Assembly: GCA_963802745.1 (NCBI GenBank)
Contig: CAWDKL010000086.1
Coordinates: forward strand, 62,001 to 126,000
Length of the DNA: 64,000 bases
Direction of reading: 5' to 3'
Source of the DNA: JAJPKK01 sp963802745
GTDB lineage: Bacteria; Pseudomonadota; Alphaproteobacteria; Rhizobiales; Xanthobacteraceae
Made by a program: the position numbers and the translations under genes. The notes under the pieces were generated by a model. That model was not told where the DNA came from and ran no database searches. It saw only the letters and a program-made list of their open reading frames with translations. How positions within the stretch are numbered: the first letter of the stretch is position 1; every line of letters starts with the position of its first letter. Of the stretch, positions 51,967 through 60,778 are shown one piece after another.

Positions 51967-52806
51967 TCAGGGCGTCGGCTTCAGCAACTCCTTCGGCGGC
52001 GGGAAGATCATATACGGGTTGGCCAGCGCCTCGGTGACCGTCAGGTCGGCGACAACGCGGCCATCGATCTTCTGCACGATGCGGGAGGGAAAAAACACGC
52101 CGTATTCCTGAAAATCCTTGTAGTCCGCATAGTCGGCGGAAAATAGCAGCCCGCCGGACCGCATTTCTACACGGGTCGCGAAGTTGTTGGCATCCAGCAG
52201 GCTTTTCACCTCCGTGCCGTCGGGCAACACAACGGTCAACTGCCTGACGCCACCGTGGTCCGCGACGCTCACCCGGTCCGGGGCACGAGCACCGGCCAGG
52301 ATCACCCCATGGGGGAGGAGCCAGATCGTCCGCAGCCGTTCGGCCGCGGACGACGCAGCCGGCCGCGCATAAATTCCGGGTTCGATTTCGTCCCATGCAA
52401 GCGTTCCGGCCGCGACTCTGATCGTTCGTTCGACCCGCCCATCAGGTGCCGCCGTCTCGATGTCGACGCGGGCGGCCGGAATGACGTAATCATATCCGAC
52501 GGTCATCCGCTTGATGGTCCGCGGCGCGCCGGACGCATCCACCGTCGTGCCGCTGGCGGTGAACTCGAACACGTTGACGACGTCGAGCGCACGCGCCACA
52601 CCACGCACCATGCCGAGCGCAAATGCAGCTTCGTTAAGCGCCTTCTTCGCCGCCGCAGGATCGGGGGCTTGGGCCCAGGCGGGCCGGCCGGCCGCCAACA
52701 CGGCAACCACCGCAGCGCAAAGTATCGTAACTCCATAACTGGAGCGTCTCTCCGAGGGGCCACGCATCGCCGACATATCCTGCCTTGCGTCCATATTTTG
52801 GGCCAA
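51967..52806 (-). CDS. Secreted protein of unknown function (DUF2092-like)
   Basis: A 279-residue protein with a signal peptide: basic start, hydrophobic core VTILCAAVVAVLAAG and a likely cleavage after AWAQA near residue 46. The mature part is beta-rich (FEFTASGTTVDASGAPRTIK, VDIETAAPDGRVERTIRVAA, FATRVEMRSGGLLFSADYAD), similar to outer-membrane lipoprotein-carrier-type folds. The start could be an internal Met (MSAMRGPSE). No neighbours suggest a pathway. The DUF assignment is tentative. Confidence 0.6.
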   Translation of the reverse strand: MAQNMDARQDMSAMRGPSERRSSYGVTILCAAVVAVLAAGRPAWAQAPDPAAAKKALNEAAFALGMVRGVARALDVVNVFEFTASGTTVDASGAPRTIKRMTVGYDYVIPAARVDIETAAPDGRVERTIRVAAGTLAWDEIEPGIYARPAASSAAERLRTIWLLPHGVILAGARAPDRVSVADHGGVRQLTVVLPDGTEVKSLLDANNFATRVEMRSGGLLFSADYADYKDFQEYGVFFPSRIVQKIDGRVVADLTVTEALANPYMIFPPPKELLKPTP

Positions 52807-52877
52807 ACATCCAGGGGCGGGCCGCGGCCACCGATGCGCCGGAAAACCGAATCGGGACTTAACCTCGATGCCGTTCG

Positions 52878-53016
52878 CTTAACCTGGGAATGCGCGCGTC
52901 CCCTCTCCATCGTTCTTCATGGATTAGGGGGTGCCCGCCAGCACTTTGGAGGCAACCCTCTCCCACCGCGTGAAGTCGCCGCGGGGAGAGAGGAACGTGC
53001 GCATTCCCAGGTTAAG
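52878..53016. repeat. 139-bp inverted-repeat element (MITE-like)
   Basis: Perfect 18-bp ends CTTAACCTGGGAATGCGC (52878-52895) and its inverse complement (52999-53016) border about 103 bp. The arms extend imperfectly inwards (CGTCCCCTCTCC against CGTTCCTCTCTCC). An internal CTCTCCCACCGC...GGGGAGAG pair resembles the short repeats common between genes in Bradyrhizobium relatives. No coding capacity. Flanks do not show an obvious target duplication. It lies between two minus-strand genes. Confidence 0.65.
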
Positions 53017-53040
53017 TGACGGTATTGGCACTAACCTTGG

Positions 53041-53454
53041 TTAGAGCGCCGGGGTCGCGGCGGTGGGGTCGGCATTCTTTACGTCGAACCGGCGACCGTC
53101 GGGAAAGATCAGCGTGGTCAGCAGGCCGGTCGGAGAACCGTCGCGGCTCGGATTGATCGAGAACGTAAATGATTCCCCGACCTTGAAGGCGCTCTTGCTG
53201 TCGATGCCGGCACGGCGCAGACCCAGGATACCGAGCAACTCGACGGCGTAATGCTTGAGCACGCCATCCTCAGTGACATCAAAATGCATGTAGGTGTGGG
53301 GATTGATCCAGTCGATCTTCACCAGCACCCCGTGTTTCTCGACGACCTTGTTCACGTCGAACTGCGCCTGCACGGCATGATGCGACCGCCCCGGCAACAC
53401 ACCGAACGCCAAGCCGACCGCAACCGCCCCGGCAAGTATTGGCAATTTTCTCAT
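53041..53454 (-). CDS. DUF6152-like secreted protein
   Basis: A 137-residue protein with signal peptide MRKLPILAGAVAVGLAFGVL and then SHHAVQAQFD, WINPHTYMHFDVTEDG and TTLIFPDGRRFDVKNADP, the pattern of small periplasmic DUF6152 proteins. ATG 53454 is chosen because AGGAGG lies 6 bp upstream; ATG 53460 would touch the ribosome site. These genes commonly accompany the next one upstream. Function unknown. Confidence 0.68.
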   Translation of the reverse strand: MRKLPILAGAVAVGLAFGVLPGRSHHAVQAQFDVNKVVEKHGVLVKIDWINPHTYMHFDVTEDGVLKHYAVELLGILGLRRAGIDSKSAFKVGESFTFSINPSRDGSPTGLLTTLIFPDGRRFDVKNADPTAATPAL

Positions 53455-53576
53455 GTCCATCCTCCTCAATCCAAGCGCCGCCGGATTTAGTCGCCCCGAT
53501 CGGCGCTCCAGATCTGCTTCAAGCGCATCCTTGCACGATCCGACTTCAAGCCTATCATAACCGATTGCGAAAGCCG

Positions 53577-54471
53577 TCAGCCGCTGCGCACCTTCGAGGT
53601 CAGGTGCTCGCCGTCGCGTTCCTCGCAGGGCAGGTCTTCCGGCACAAAGGCATCCGGCCGCGCATCCAGCACCCGGACAATGGGGTTCATCGTCCAGGGT
53701 TCCAAAAGATATTCCGGATCGTTAACCGTTGCTTCCCAGCGCAGCGTATTGCCGCTGCGAGTTCAACCGCTCCACCACGTGGAGCTTGAATCCATGCAGG
53801 TAGCCGGACTTGTGCAACCAGCTTTCGTCGGTGAACCCGATGGTGTCGATGACCAGGGTGTCGCCGTCCCACCGGCCGGTGGAATCGCCCTTCCAGGTTT
53901 CTTGGATCACCCGCGCCTGATTGTGCGGCCGGCCGTCGGTCGGCACCACGCGAAAGGTATTTTGTCCCGCGAACCCGCCGGCATACAAAAGCACCACTTG
54001 GCCCGGGGTCTGGACGATCTGCGCCGGGGCGCCGAGCCGCGGCACCCCATAGGGGCGGCATTTGAACTCCGGATCGAGCGCATTGCCGTTGGCATCGTTT
54101 TCCCGCACCTTGGCCCAAAATTGCGGCTTGTAGAGCGGCTTGTTGCGGTCGCCGAGGCGGCGCAGCGCGTTATCGTTCTCGAAATTCTCAAAACTGCCTT
54201 CGCGCGCCGCGAACACCGTAACGCCGGATCCGGTCGCATCCACTGTAGTACCGCCGACGCGCGGCGCGGTCGAAACCCAGATGCCCGACAGATCAGGCTT
54301 GCCGTCGGCGGTGCGCGGCGTGACCGCGGCCGGTTTGGCGGTTTGGCCTTGAGGCAAGGGCGCCTGTATCGGGGCCTGTGCCGACGCGAAGCTTCCGCAG
54401 AGCATGCCGGACATGATCACCGTCCCGCCCAGCATCAAGGCGCGCTTGTGTCGCCACCATGCATCCGCCAT
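53577..54471 (-). CDS. Secreted protein of unknown function (apparent +1 frameshift)
   Basis: Signal peptide from MADAWWRHKRALMLGGTVIM to ASAQA, then RTADGKPDLSGIWVSTAPRV, CRPYGVPRLGAPAQIVQTPG, RWDGDTLVIDTIGFTDESWL and HVVERLN. The frame then reaches a stop at 53733-53735. One base later the family ending appears: RSGNTLRWEATVNDPEYLLE to DLPCEERDGEHLTSKVRSG, stop 53577-53579. The break is at TTGAACTCG (53761-53766 region); here GAAC is out of phase with the codons (TTG AAC). GGAGAG precedes ATG 54471. Homologous proteins are common in soil alphaproteobacteria next to DUF6152 genes. Confidence 0.68.
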
Positions 54472-54777
54472 TGGTTCTCTCCGGTTTTGTCGCTCGGTTC
54501 GCTTCGTCATCGCGGCGATACACCGGCCCGGTGGAAGCGGCTCACCGCGAATGTCTGGGCGCCATGGCCGATTTGCGCGCCGCCGACAGCCGCGGTAACC
54601 CCAAAATCTGTTGATCCAACCTGCTACCGATCGCGATGCGCCGATCCAAAGGGCTTCCCGCTCGGCGCCGGCTGATGGCACGGACCATTGCGCGGCGTCC
54701 GCACCGTGCAGCCGCGACGGAGATTATATCAGCCCGGAGATGATCGCAAAGGCCTTTCCGACTGGAACAGGTGCCGG
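54472..54777. other. 306-bp gap with no recognisable gene
   Basis: Between the secreted protein start and the stop of the propeller gene upstream. I see no convincing reading frame, RNA gene, repeat or clear promoter. It probably carries only a leader and spacer. Confidence 0.5.
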
Positions 54778-55815
54778 TCACTTCTTGACGTAGCGCTGGA
54801 CCGTCCCGGCGTCATACATGCCGACATAGACATTGCCGGCATCATCCACGGCCACCGATTCCGACCACGTATTGCTGGCGGCGCCGGTTCCTTCCTTCGG
54901 CGGATCGGGATCCGGGATGAAGGCGGTGACCTTGCCGTCCTTGACGCTGCCGATGCGCACGCCGCGCCGGAAGCCCGGATTCTGCGCCATATTGGATTCG
55001 GAGTCCGTCACATACAGGATGTCGTTCTTATCGATGAACAGCCCGCTGGGGCGGCCGAACTGCTTCCATTCGCCGATATAGGCACCGTTCGGGTCAAATA
55101 TCTCGACGCGGCTGTTGCCGCGGTCGGCCACGTAAATGCGGCCCGCGGAATCGATTGCCAGCGAATGGTTGACCCCGAATTCGCCCGGACCGGAACCGCG
55201 CTTGCCCCACGCTGCGATGAACTTGCCGTCGCTGGTGAATTTGACGATGCGGGCATTGGTATCGCCGCCGTGGCCATCGCTGACGATGATCTCGCCGTTG
55301 GCCGCGACCGCGACATCGGTCGGCGCATTGAACAGGTCGGGGCCCAAGCCCGCCACACCCGGCTTGCCCAGCGTCATGAGCACCTTGCCCTGCGGGCTGA
55401 ACTTGACCACCACGTGGCCTTTGCCGCCGCCGCCGGTGTTATCGGTTCCCCACACATTGCCGGCGCGATCGACCGCGAAGCCGTGCGGATGATTGAAAAT
55501 CCCGCGGCCGAAACCGGTGACGAAATTGCCCGCGGCGTCGAATTTCTTGATCGGATCGAGCGGGGAATTCACGCAATCGCGCTTGCCGCATCGCTCGAAG
55601 ACCCAGACGCTTTTGCCGTCGGGATCGATATCGACGCCGTTCACCTGCCCAAGCTTGCGGCCATCGGGAAATTTCAGCCAGTCCTTATCGAGCCGATACG
55701 GATTGGGCGCGCCATTGGGGTCGGAGGCCGGCTGCGCCCGCCCCCCTGCTCCGGGCACGAGGGAAAGAGCCAACGCCATCGCGCCAACGTGGACAATCGT
55801 GCCAATGCGGAACAT
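54778..55815 (-). CDS. Secreted NHL-repeat (six-bladed beta-propeller) protein
   Basis: A 345-residue protein with an N-terminal signal peptide (cleavage likely after GGRAQ near residue 28). Repeats of the type GRGIFNHPHGFAVDRAGNVWGTD, LFNAPTDVAVAANGEIIVSDGH, GPGEFGVNHSLAIDSAGRIYVAD and RPSGLFIDKNDILYVTD mark an NHL propeller. Two cysteines in FERCGKRDCVNSPL may form a disulphide. GGAGG precedes ATG 55815. The propeller could bind a ligand or act as a lactonase or lyase; nothing in the neighbourhood decides. Confidence 0.82.
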   Translation of the reverse strand: MFRIGTIVHVGAMALALSLVPGAGGRAQPASDPNGAPNPYRLDKDWLKFPDGRKLGQVNGVDIDPDGKSVWVFERCGKRDCVNSPLDPIKKFDAAGNFVTGFGRGIFNHPHGFAVDRAGNVWGTDNTGGGGKGHVVVKFSPQGKVLMTLGKPGVAGLGPDLFNAPTDVAVAANGEIIVSDGHGGDTNARIVKFTSDGKFIAAWGKRGSGPGEFGVNHSLAIDSAGRIYVADRGNSRVEIFDPNGAYIGEWKQFGRPSGLFIDKNDILYVTDSESNMAQNPGFRRGVRIGSVKDGKVTAFIPDPDPPKEGTGAASNTWSESVAVDDAGNVYVGMYDAGTVQRYVKK

Positions 55816-55943
55816 CGGTGCCTACCTCCGGCGTCGCGGCATTGATGCCGCTGTGATGGGCGTCTTCATAGCATCGGCCGACCGGCTTTGCACACCAAGG
55901 CGAACCACAGGGCCTACCTGGTCGGACAGGCGGCGCCTCCGGC

Positions 55944-56360
55944 TCACCGCATCCCGACCACCGGCAGGTTTTCGGCGCGGGCGGCGCGAACGAGGGCCGC
56001 GTCAAGCGTCGCGAGCGGCAGCTTTAGGCGCTGGGCGAGTTCCAGATAGGCCGCGTCATAGGAGGTGAGGCCAAATCGGTCGCACAGCCGCAATGTGGCC
56101 GACCAGGCTTGCGGGTTCGTATCCGGATCGATCGCAATCACCAGCGATTCCAAGCGAGCCAGCGATTTGTCGCGGTAGGCGGTATCGATGCGCCCGCGCC
56201 GCACGGCCATTTGAAATCCGTTCAGCACCTCCAGACGCCATAAGGCCGGCACCACGGCGCCAGTCTCAGCCACTTGGCGGAGGACAGCAATGTTGGCCTC
56301 CGTCCGCTCATCCTCGAAGTACCAAGCCAGCGTCATCGAACTGTCGATGACCAGGCTCAC
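55944..56360 (-). CDS. vapC: VapC-like PIN-domain toxin
   Basis: A 138-residue PIN-domain ribonuclease: acidic residues in VIDSSMTLAWYFEDE, LWRLEVLNGF, LTSYDAAYLELAQRLKLPLA and LDAALVRAA. It typically cleaves tRNA or rRNA when its antitoxin is lost. The start overlaps the upstream small gene by 4 bp, as in toxin-antitoxin pairs. Confidence 0.87.
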   Translation of the reverse strand: MSLVIDSSMTLAWYFEDERTEANIAVLRQVAETGAVVPALWRLEVLNGFQMAVRRGRIDTAYRDKSLARLESLVIAIDPDTNPQAWSATLRLCDRFGLTSYDAAYLELAQRLKLPLATLDAALVRAARAENLPVVGMR

Positions 56361-56737
56361 GGACGCCCTTCATCGATAAGAGCTTTCAGGTCGAGCCCGC
56401 CGAGCGTGACTCCCTTGCCCCGCGCGATGATATCCGCGGCCGCCTGACGTGCCCGCGCGCGGCTCGCCTCGTCCAGCACCGGGGGGACGGATGCGGGGCT
56501 TGACGGTGACTGGGCCATAGCCCCGCTTGCGCCGCGATCCTGTGCACCGGGAAAATCGGAGCGCTTAACACGGGTGCCAAAATCGAGCATCCGCTGCAAC
56601 TCCGGCTCGGTCAGGTGGCCGCGCCTGAATTCTTCAATAGCCAGCGCTTCGAGTGCACGCCGTTGCAGTTCACCGGCACCGCCGAGGCGCAGGGCGAGAT
56701 CGTCGGGAATGTGGACGGTAACTTCCATGCCCGGCAT
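56357..56737 (-). CDS. Antitoxin partner of the PIN toxin
   Basis: A 126-residue protein. The N-terminal part (VTVHIPDDLALRLGGAGELQ, then RALEALAIEEFRRGHLTEPE) resembles UPF0175-type antitoxins; the C-terminal part (ARQAAADIIARGKGVTLGGL, DLKALIDEGRP) is typical of toxin-binding tails next to PIN genes. The start could be ATG 56737 or 56728. Coupled to vapC by an ATGA overlap. Confidence 0.7.
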   Translation of the reverse strand: MPGMEVTVHIPDDLALRLGGAGELQRRALEALAIEEFRRGHLTEPELQRMLDFGTRVKRSDFPGAQDRGASGAMAQSPSSPASVPPVLDEASRARARQAAADIIARGKGVTLGGLDLKALIDEGRP

Positions 56738-57073
56738 TCTAGCCGAAGCATCCGATGGCGCAACAGCGCGCCGGAAGCCGCTGGGGCATGCCGTGCTGCC
56801 GAGGAGGGCGAGGGGCTAAGCAGATGTTTCTGCGATGAGGCTCGATTTCACCATCGAGGTTGGATTCCTGTCGCAAAGGATAATGGATATTTCCTCATCG
56901 CGTTGCCGAGAGAGACAATGGGCGGCTTTTGGCGCGTGTGGCTGGCCAAGGATGTATTCCATGGCGAAGCGCTCAAGGGCGCTGCTTGATCCTCACGGCT
57001 CGAGAGATTTCAAATTGCCGTCGAGCAAGTATTGATCGCGATCGACCCGCAGCGTACATTTGTAAATCCCCCC
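56738..57073. other. 336-bp gap, possibly a gene remnant
   Basis: No convincing intact gene. On the plus strand ATG 56835 opens a 66-residue frame (MRLDFTIEVGFLSQRIMDIS), while an overlapping frame gives AKDNGYFLIALPRETMGGFW up to a stop near 56989. They might be pieces of one short frame-shifted gene, but I recognise no family. Confidence 0.3.
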
Positions 57074-58381
57074 TCAAATCACCACCTCTCGCGCCTCCCG
57101 CCCCTCCGCGCCGAACACGCGCAGATACCGGGCGATCTCCGCCGCCGTCCCGGTCGCCTTGTTGGGATTGTCGGAAAGTTTGACGGCCGGACGTCCGTCG
57201 GCGGCGGAGACCTTGCAGACGATCGAAATGGCGCGCAGGCCGTCGTCGGGCTGCGGGGCGCAGCCATCGAAATCATTGGTGAGGTTGGTGCCCCAGCCAA
57301 AACTCATGCGTACCCGGCCGTCGAAATGCCGATACGCAGCCTCGATGGTATCTGCGTCGAGCGCGTCTGAGAATACCAAAAGTTTTTCGTGCGGATCGCG
57401 GCCATGGCGGATCCACCAGGCGATAATCTCTTCGCCGCCCGCAATCGGCGGCGCCGAATCCGGGCGGAAGCCGGTCCAGTCCGCGACCCAGTCCGGCGCG
57501 TCGTGTAGGAACGCCGCGGTGCCGAAGGTGTCCGGCAATACCACCAGCAGGTTGCCGGCATAGTAGCGCTGCCAGTCCCGCAGCACCTGATAGGGCGCTC
57601 GCCGCAACTCGTCGTCGTCGCGCGCCAGCGCGGCCAGCACCATGGGCAATTCATGCGCATTGGTGCCGATCGCCTCAAGATCGTTATCCATGGCGAGCAG
57701 CACGTTGCTGGTGCCGATGAGGGCGCCGCCGAGCCCCTCCTTGAGTGCCTCCACGCACCAGCGCTGCCACAGGAAGCCATGGCGGCGGCGGGTGCCGAAA
57801 TCCGAGATGCGCAAACCCGGCAATTGGCGCAGCCGCTCCACCTTGCTCCACAGCTTGGCCTTGGCGCGCGCGTACAGCACGTCGAGGGTGAAGCGGCCGT
57901 AATGCCTGAGCGCGGCGCGCGAGCGCAATTCGTTGATGATGGCGAGAGAGGGGATTTCCCACATGGTGGTGTGGGTCCAGGGGCCGTCGAAATGCAGCTC
58001 ATATTGGCCGTCGTGGCGCCGCAACTCGTACTCGGGCAGCTGGAAATCCGCGAGCCAGGCCAAAAATTTGGCGTCGAAGATATGGGCGCGGCCATAAAAG
58101 CTGTTGCCGGCGAGCCAGATCATCTCCTTCTTGGTGAAGCGCAGCGTGCGGGCATGATCAAGCTGGTCGCGCAATTCGCGCTCATCGACCTCGTCGGCGA
58201 CGCGCACCCGCGCGGTGCGGTTGATCAGCGAGAAGGTCGCCCGCACGTCGCCGTAGAGGCCCCAAATCATCTGGAGCATCAATAGCTTGTAGAAATCGGT
58301 GTCGAGCAGGCTGCGGACGATCGGGTCGAGCTTGAAGGTGTGGTCGTAGACCCGCTTGGCAATATCGGTCGAGACCGTCAC
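57074..58381 (-). CDS. pncB: Nicotinate phosphoribosyltransferase
   Basis: Converts nicotinate and PRPP to nicotinate mononucleotide (NAD salvage). Landmarks: IVRSLLDTDFYKLLMLQMIW at the substrate tunnel, RRRHGFLWQRWCVEALKEGL, GGALIGTSNVLLAMDNDLEA with GTSN phosphate contact and HELPMVLAAL. 435 residues, full length. The start is ATG 58381; the GlcG-like gene stops 18 bp upstream. Confidence 0.93.
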   Translation of the reverse strand: MTVSTDIAKRVYDHTFKLDPIVRSLLDTDFYKLLMLQMIWGLYGDVRATFSLINRTARVRVADEVDERELRDQLDHARTLRFTKKEMIWLAGNSFYGRAHIFDAKFLAWLADFQLPEYELRRHDGQYELHFDGPWTHTTMWEIPSLAIINELRSRAALRHYGRFTLDVLYARAKAKLWSKVERLRQLPGLRISDFGTRRRHGFLWQRWCVEALKEGLGGALIGTSNVLLAMDNDLEAIGTNAHELPMVLAALARDDDELRRAPYQVLRDWQRYYAGNLLVVLPDTFGTAAFLHDAPDWVADWTGFRPDSAPPIAGGEEIIAWWIRHGRDPHEKLLVFSDALDADTIEAAYRHFDGRVRMSFGWGTNLTNDFDGCAPQPDDGLRAISIVCKVSAADGRPAVKLSDNPNKATGTAAEIARYLRVFGAEGREAREVVI

Positions 58382-58399
58382 GCCGCCGGCCCTCCCTGG

Positions 58400-58798
58400 T
58401 CAGCCCAGCGCCGCGATGCCGGCGCGGGCAATCTGCTCGTCCTCGAACGACTGCACCCCGGAGACGCCGACTGCGCCGACGCAATCGCCGTCCTGCAGGA
58501 TCGGCAGCGCGCCCTGGATGAACAGCCCTGCCGGAAACGCAATGAACGCCGGACGCTCCTTGACGCGGTCCTCGAAAAATTTGCTCGGCCGCTTCGTCAA
58601 CGCCGCGGTCTTGGCCTTGCCGACCGCGACCTCGGCGGTCGTCACCGCAGCGCCGTCCATGCGTTCCAGCGCCAGCATGAAGCCGCCATCGTCCACGATC
58701 GCGACCGTCACGGCCCACGCGTTGCGCTGCGCCTCCGCGAGCGCTGCCGCCATTATCTTTTTCACATCCGCCGAAGTCAGGCACGGCTTCATACGCAT
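58400..58798 (-). CDS. GlcG/HbpS-like protein
   Basis: A 132-residue protein: SADVKKIMAAALAEAQRNAW, VTVAIVDDGGFMLALERMDG, FIQGALPILQDGDCVGAVGV and DEQIARAGIAAL are the GlcG/HbpS (DUF336) pattern. Members bind haem, cobalamin or small acids; the role here is unknown. The start may be ATG 58798 or 58792. Probably co-transcribed with pncB. Confidence 0.8.
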   Translation of the reverse strand: MRMKPCLTSADVKKIMAAALAEAQRNAWAVTVAIVDDGGFMLALERMDGAAVTTAEVAVGKAKTAALTKRPSKFFEDRVKERPAFIAFPAGLFIQGALPILQDGDCVGAVGVSGVQSFEDEQIARAGIAALG

Positions 58799-58908
58799 GA
58801 TCGTCTCCGCAACTGGCGCCGCGGCGCGCGGCGATTTGACAACACAAGCCCGTCCGCGTTGTTAAGCCACTCGCTCAGCCGACGCCACCTCGCACTGCTG
58901 GTGATATC

Positions 58909-59691
58909 ATGAGACGCTTGTCACATCCGCACCTGTCTGCCGCCACGATCGCTGCGATCGCGTCGATCGCCATAGGGACTACGGCCGTCCGCGCCGACCA
59001 GCGCGACGAGTTCCTCGCCGGCCGGGTCAAGCAGTGTCCGGGCTGCGATCTATCGAACGCCAATTTCAAGCGGCGCGACCTGACCAACGCCGACCTGACG
59101 GGCGCTATCCTCAAGGATGCAAATTTTCACGATGCGCGGCTGATCGGTGCCAAGCTCGCCGGTGCCGACCTTACCGGCGCCAACCTCAACAAGGCCAATC
59201 TGAGCCGCGCCGACCTCACCGGCGCCAAACTTGGCGAAGCCATGCTGTACGGCGCGATCCTGGATGCCGCCAAACTCGCGGGGGCGGATTTCACCGAAAG
59301 CCTGATGGGAACCGCGCGGTTCCTGCGCGCCGATCTCGGCAAGGCCATGCTGCGCAACGCGGACATGCGCAAGACCCGCCTCGACAATGCGACCCTCACC
59401 GGCGCGGACTTGACGGGCGCGGCGCTCGATCAGGCCATGCTGCGCGAAACCAAGCTAGCCGGCGCCGTGCTCGCCGGCGCGCGCCTGATGGGCGCCGACC
59501 TGACCGGGGCCAATCTGGCCGGCGCCGATCTCAGCGAGGCCGACGCGCTGCACGCCAATCTGCGCGGCGCCGATCTCAGCCGTGCCAACTTGGCTGAGAC
59601 CAATCTACGCCAGGCCAATCTCTACGAGGCCAAGCTCGACGGCGCGATCTACCGCGCCACCATCATGCCGGACGGGACCACCGAGCCGTGA
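58909..59691 (+). CDS. Secreted pentapeptide-repeat protein
   Basis: A 260-residue protein with a signal peptide (hydrophobic stretch ATIAAIASIAIGTTAVRA, cleavage near residue 30) and then about 40 pentapeptide repeats of the type A(D/N)LxX from residue 44 to the end, forming a right-handed quadrilateral helix. CPGCDLSNANF at the start of the repeats carries a CxxC. No pathway is evident. The stop overlaps a possible GTG of the next gene. Confidence 0.87.
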   Translation: MRRLSHPHLSAATIAAIASIAIGTTAVRADQRDEFLAGRVKQCPGCDLSNANFKRRDLTNADLTGAILKDANFHDARLIGAKLAGADLTGANLNKANLSRADLTGAKLGEAMLYGAILDAAKLAGADFTESLMGTARFLRADLGKAMLRNADMRKTRLDNATLTGADLTGAALDQAMLRETKLAGAVLAGARLMGADLTGANLAGADLSEADALHANLRGADLSRANLAETNLRQANLYEAKLDGAIYRATIMPDGTTEP

Positions 59692-59750
59692 AGGGATCGT
59701 GCGGTCACGAGGATTTCAATGGCCACGAACGCCCGGTTCGTTTAGACGGC

Positions 59751-60614
59751 ATGACTATGACCTTACCAATCAAATCGATCGGCCTTGCGGCGGCTGCCGC
59801 GGGTCCGTTGCTGGCGCTGGTGCTCGTTTCCCCGGCGGGTGCCGCCGACGCTTCGTCGTGGGATGGCGATGGGCGCTCCGCGGTCAGGCTCGTGGCTGGC
59901 GGAAGCGCGCGACCGCGGGGGGATGAATTACGCGCCGGCCTCGAGATCAGACTTGCGCCGGGCTGGAAGACCTATTGGCGCTATCCTGGAGACAGTGGCG
60001 TTCCTCCAGTCATCGATTTTTCCAAATCCGAGAACGTGAAGTCGGTGATCGTCTCCTGGCCCGCGCCGCACCGTTTCACCGACGACGGCGGCACCTCGAT
60101 CGGGTACAAGGGCGGCGTATTGATGCCGCTGCAGGTGGTCCCGCAGAATCCGGCGCGACCGGTCACGCTGCGCGCCGCGGTCGACTATGCGATCTGCGAA
60201 AGAATTTGCATTCCCGCCAAATCCACCACCAGCATCGCATTATCGCCGGAGCCCAGCCCGTTCGACGCCGCATTGCGGACTGCGGAAGCGCAAGTGCCCA
60301 AGCCCGCAGCGTTAGGCCAATCCGTTCCCTTTGGGATTTTGGGCGTGCGGCGTGAACCGCTTAGCCCGCACGAACGCGTGGTCGTCGATGTTGCGGCTCC
60401 GAGCACCGGAGCGCTCGATCTTTTCGTCGAGGGCCCGACGGGAGATTGGGCGCTGCCGGTGCCGGAACCGATCGACAGCCCGTCCCCCGGCTTGCATCGG
60501 TTCGCCTTCGAACTCGACGGCATGCCGCCTGGCGCCGTTGCGGCCGGCGCGCGCCTGCGGCTGACCTTGGTGTCGGGCACGGATGCGATCGAGGTAACAA
60601 CCGTTCTCCAATAG
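59751..60614 (+). CDS. DsbD N-terminal-domain-like periplasmic protein
   Basis: A 287-residue protein with signal peptide (IKSIGLAAAAAGPLLALVLV to AGA) and LEIRLAPGWKTYWRYPGDSG, VSWPAPHRFTDDGGTSIGYK and AVDYAICERICIPAKSTTSI. The C-x3-C pair in the last motif is the redox pair of DsbD-alpha-like domains. There is no membrane DsbD beta domain, so it may act as a soluble thiol partner. ATG 59751 is preferred to GTG 59688, which precedes the signal peptide by 21 odd residues. Confidence 0.75.
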   Translation: MTMTLPIKSIGLAAAAAGPLLALVLVSPAGAADASSWDGDGRSAVRLVAGGSARPRGDELRAGLEIRLAPGWKTYWRYPGDSGVPPVIDFSKSENVKSVIVSWPAPHRFTDDGGTSIGYKGGVLMPLQVVPQNPARPVTLRAAVDYAICERICIPAKSTTSIALSPEPSPFDAALRTAEAQVPKPAALGQSVPFGILGVRREPLSPHERVVVDVAAPSTGALDLFVEGPTGDWALPVPEPIDSPSPGLHRFAFELDGMPPGAVAAGARLRLTLVSGTDAIEVTTVLQ

Positions 60615-60778
60615 GACCGGGCGCGCCGGCGGTGACTGCAGATGCGGCAATCGAACCTGCGGAAACTTGCCATCAGGCGCCACGCCCGTTAGGTGAACAT
60701 CGACGCGGCCGGTCCGCCTGCCGGACGGCGGCGGCGTGAACCTTTTAGGCACTTTCCAGGCGAAATGAGGATCAGAGC

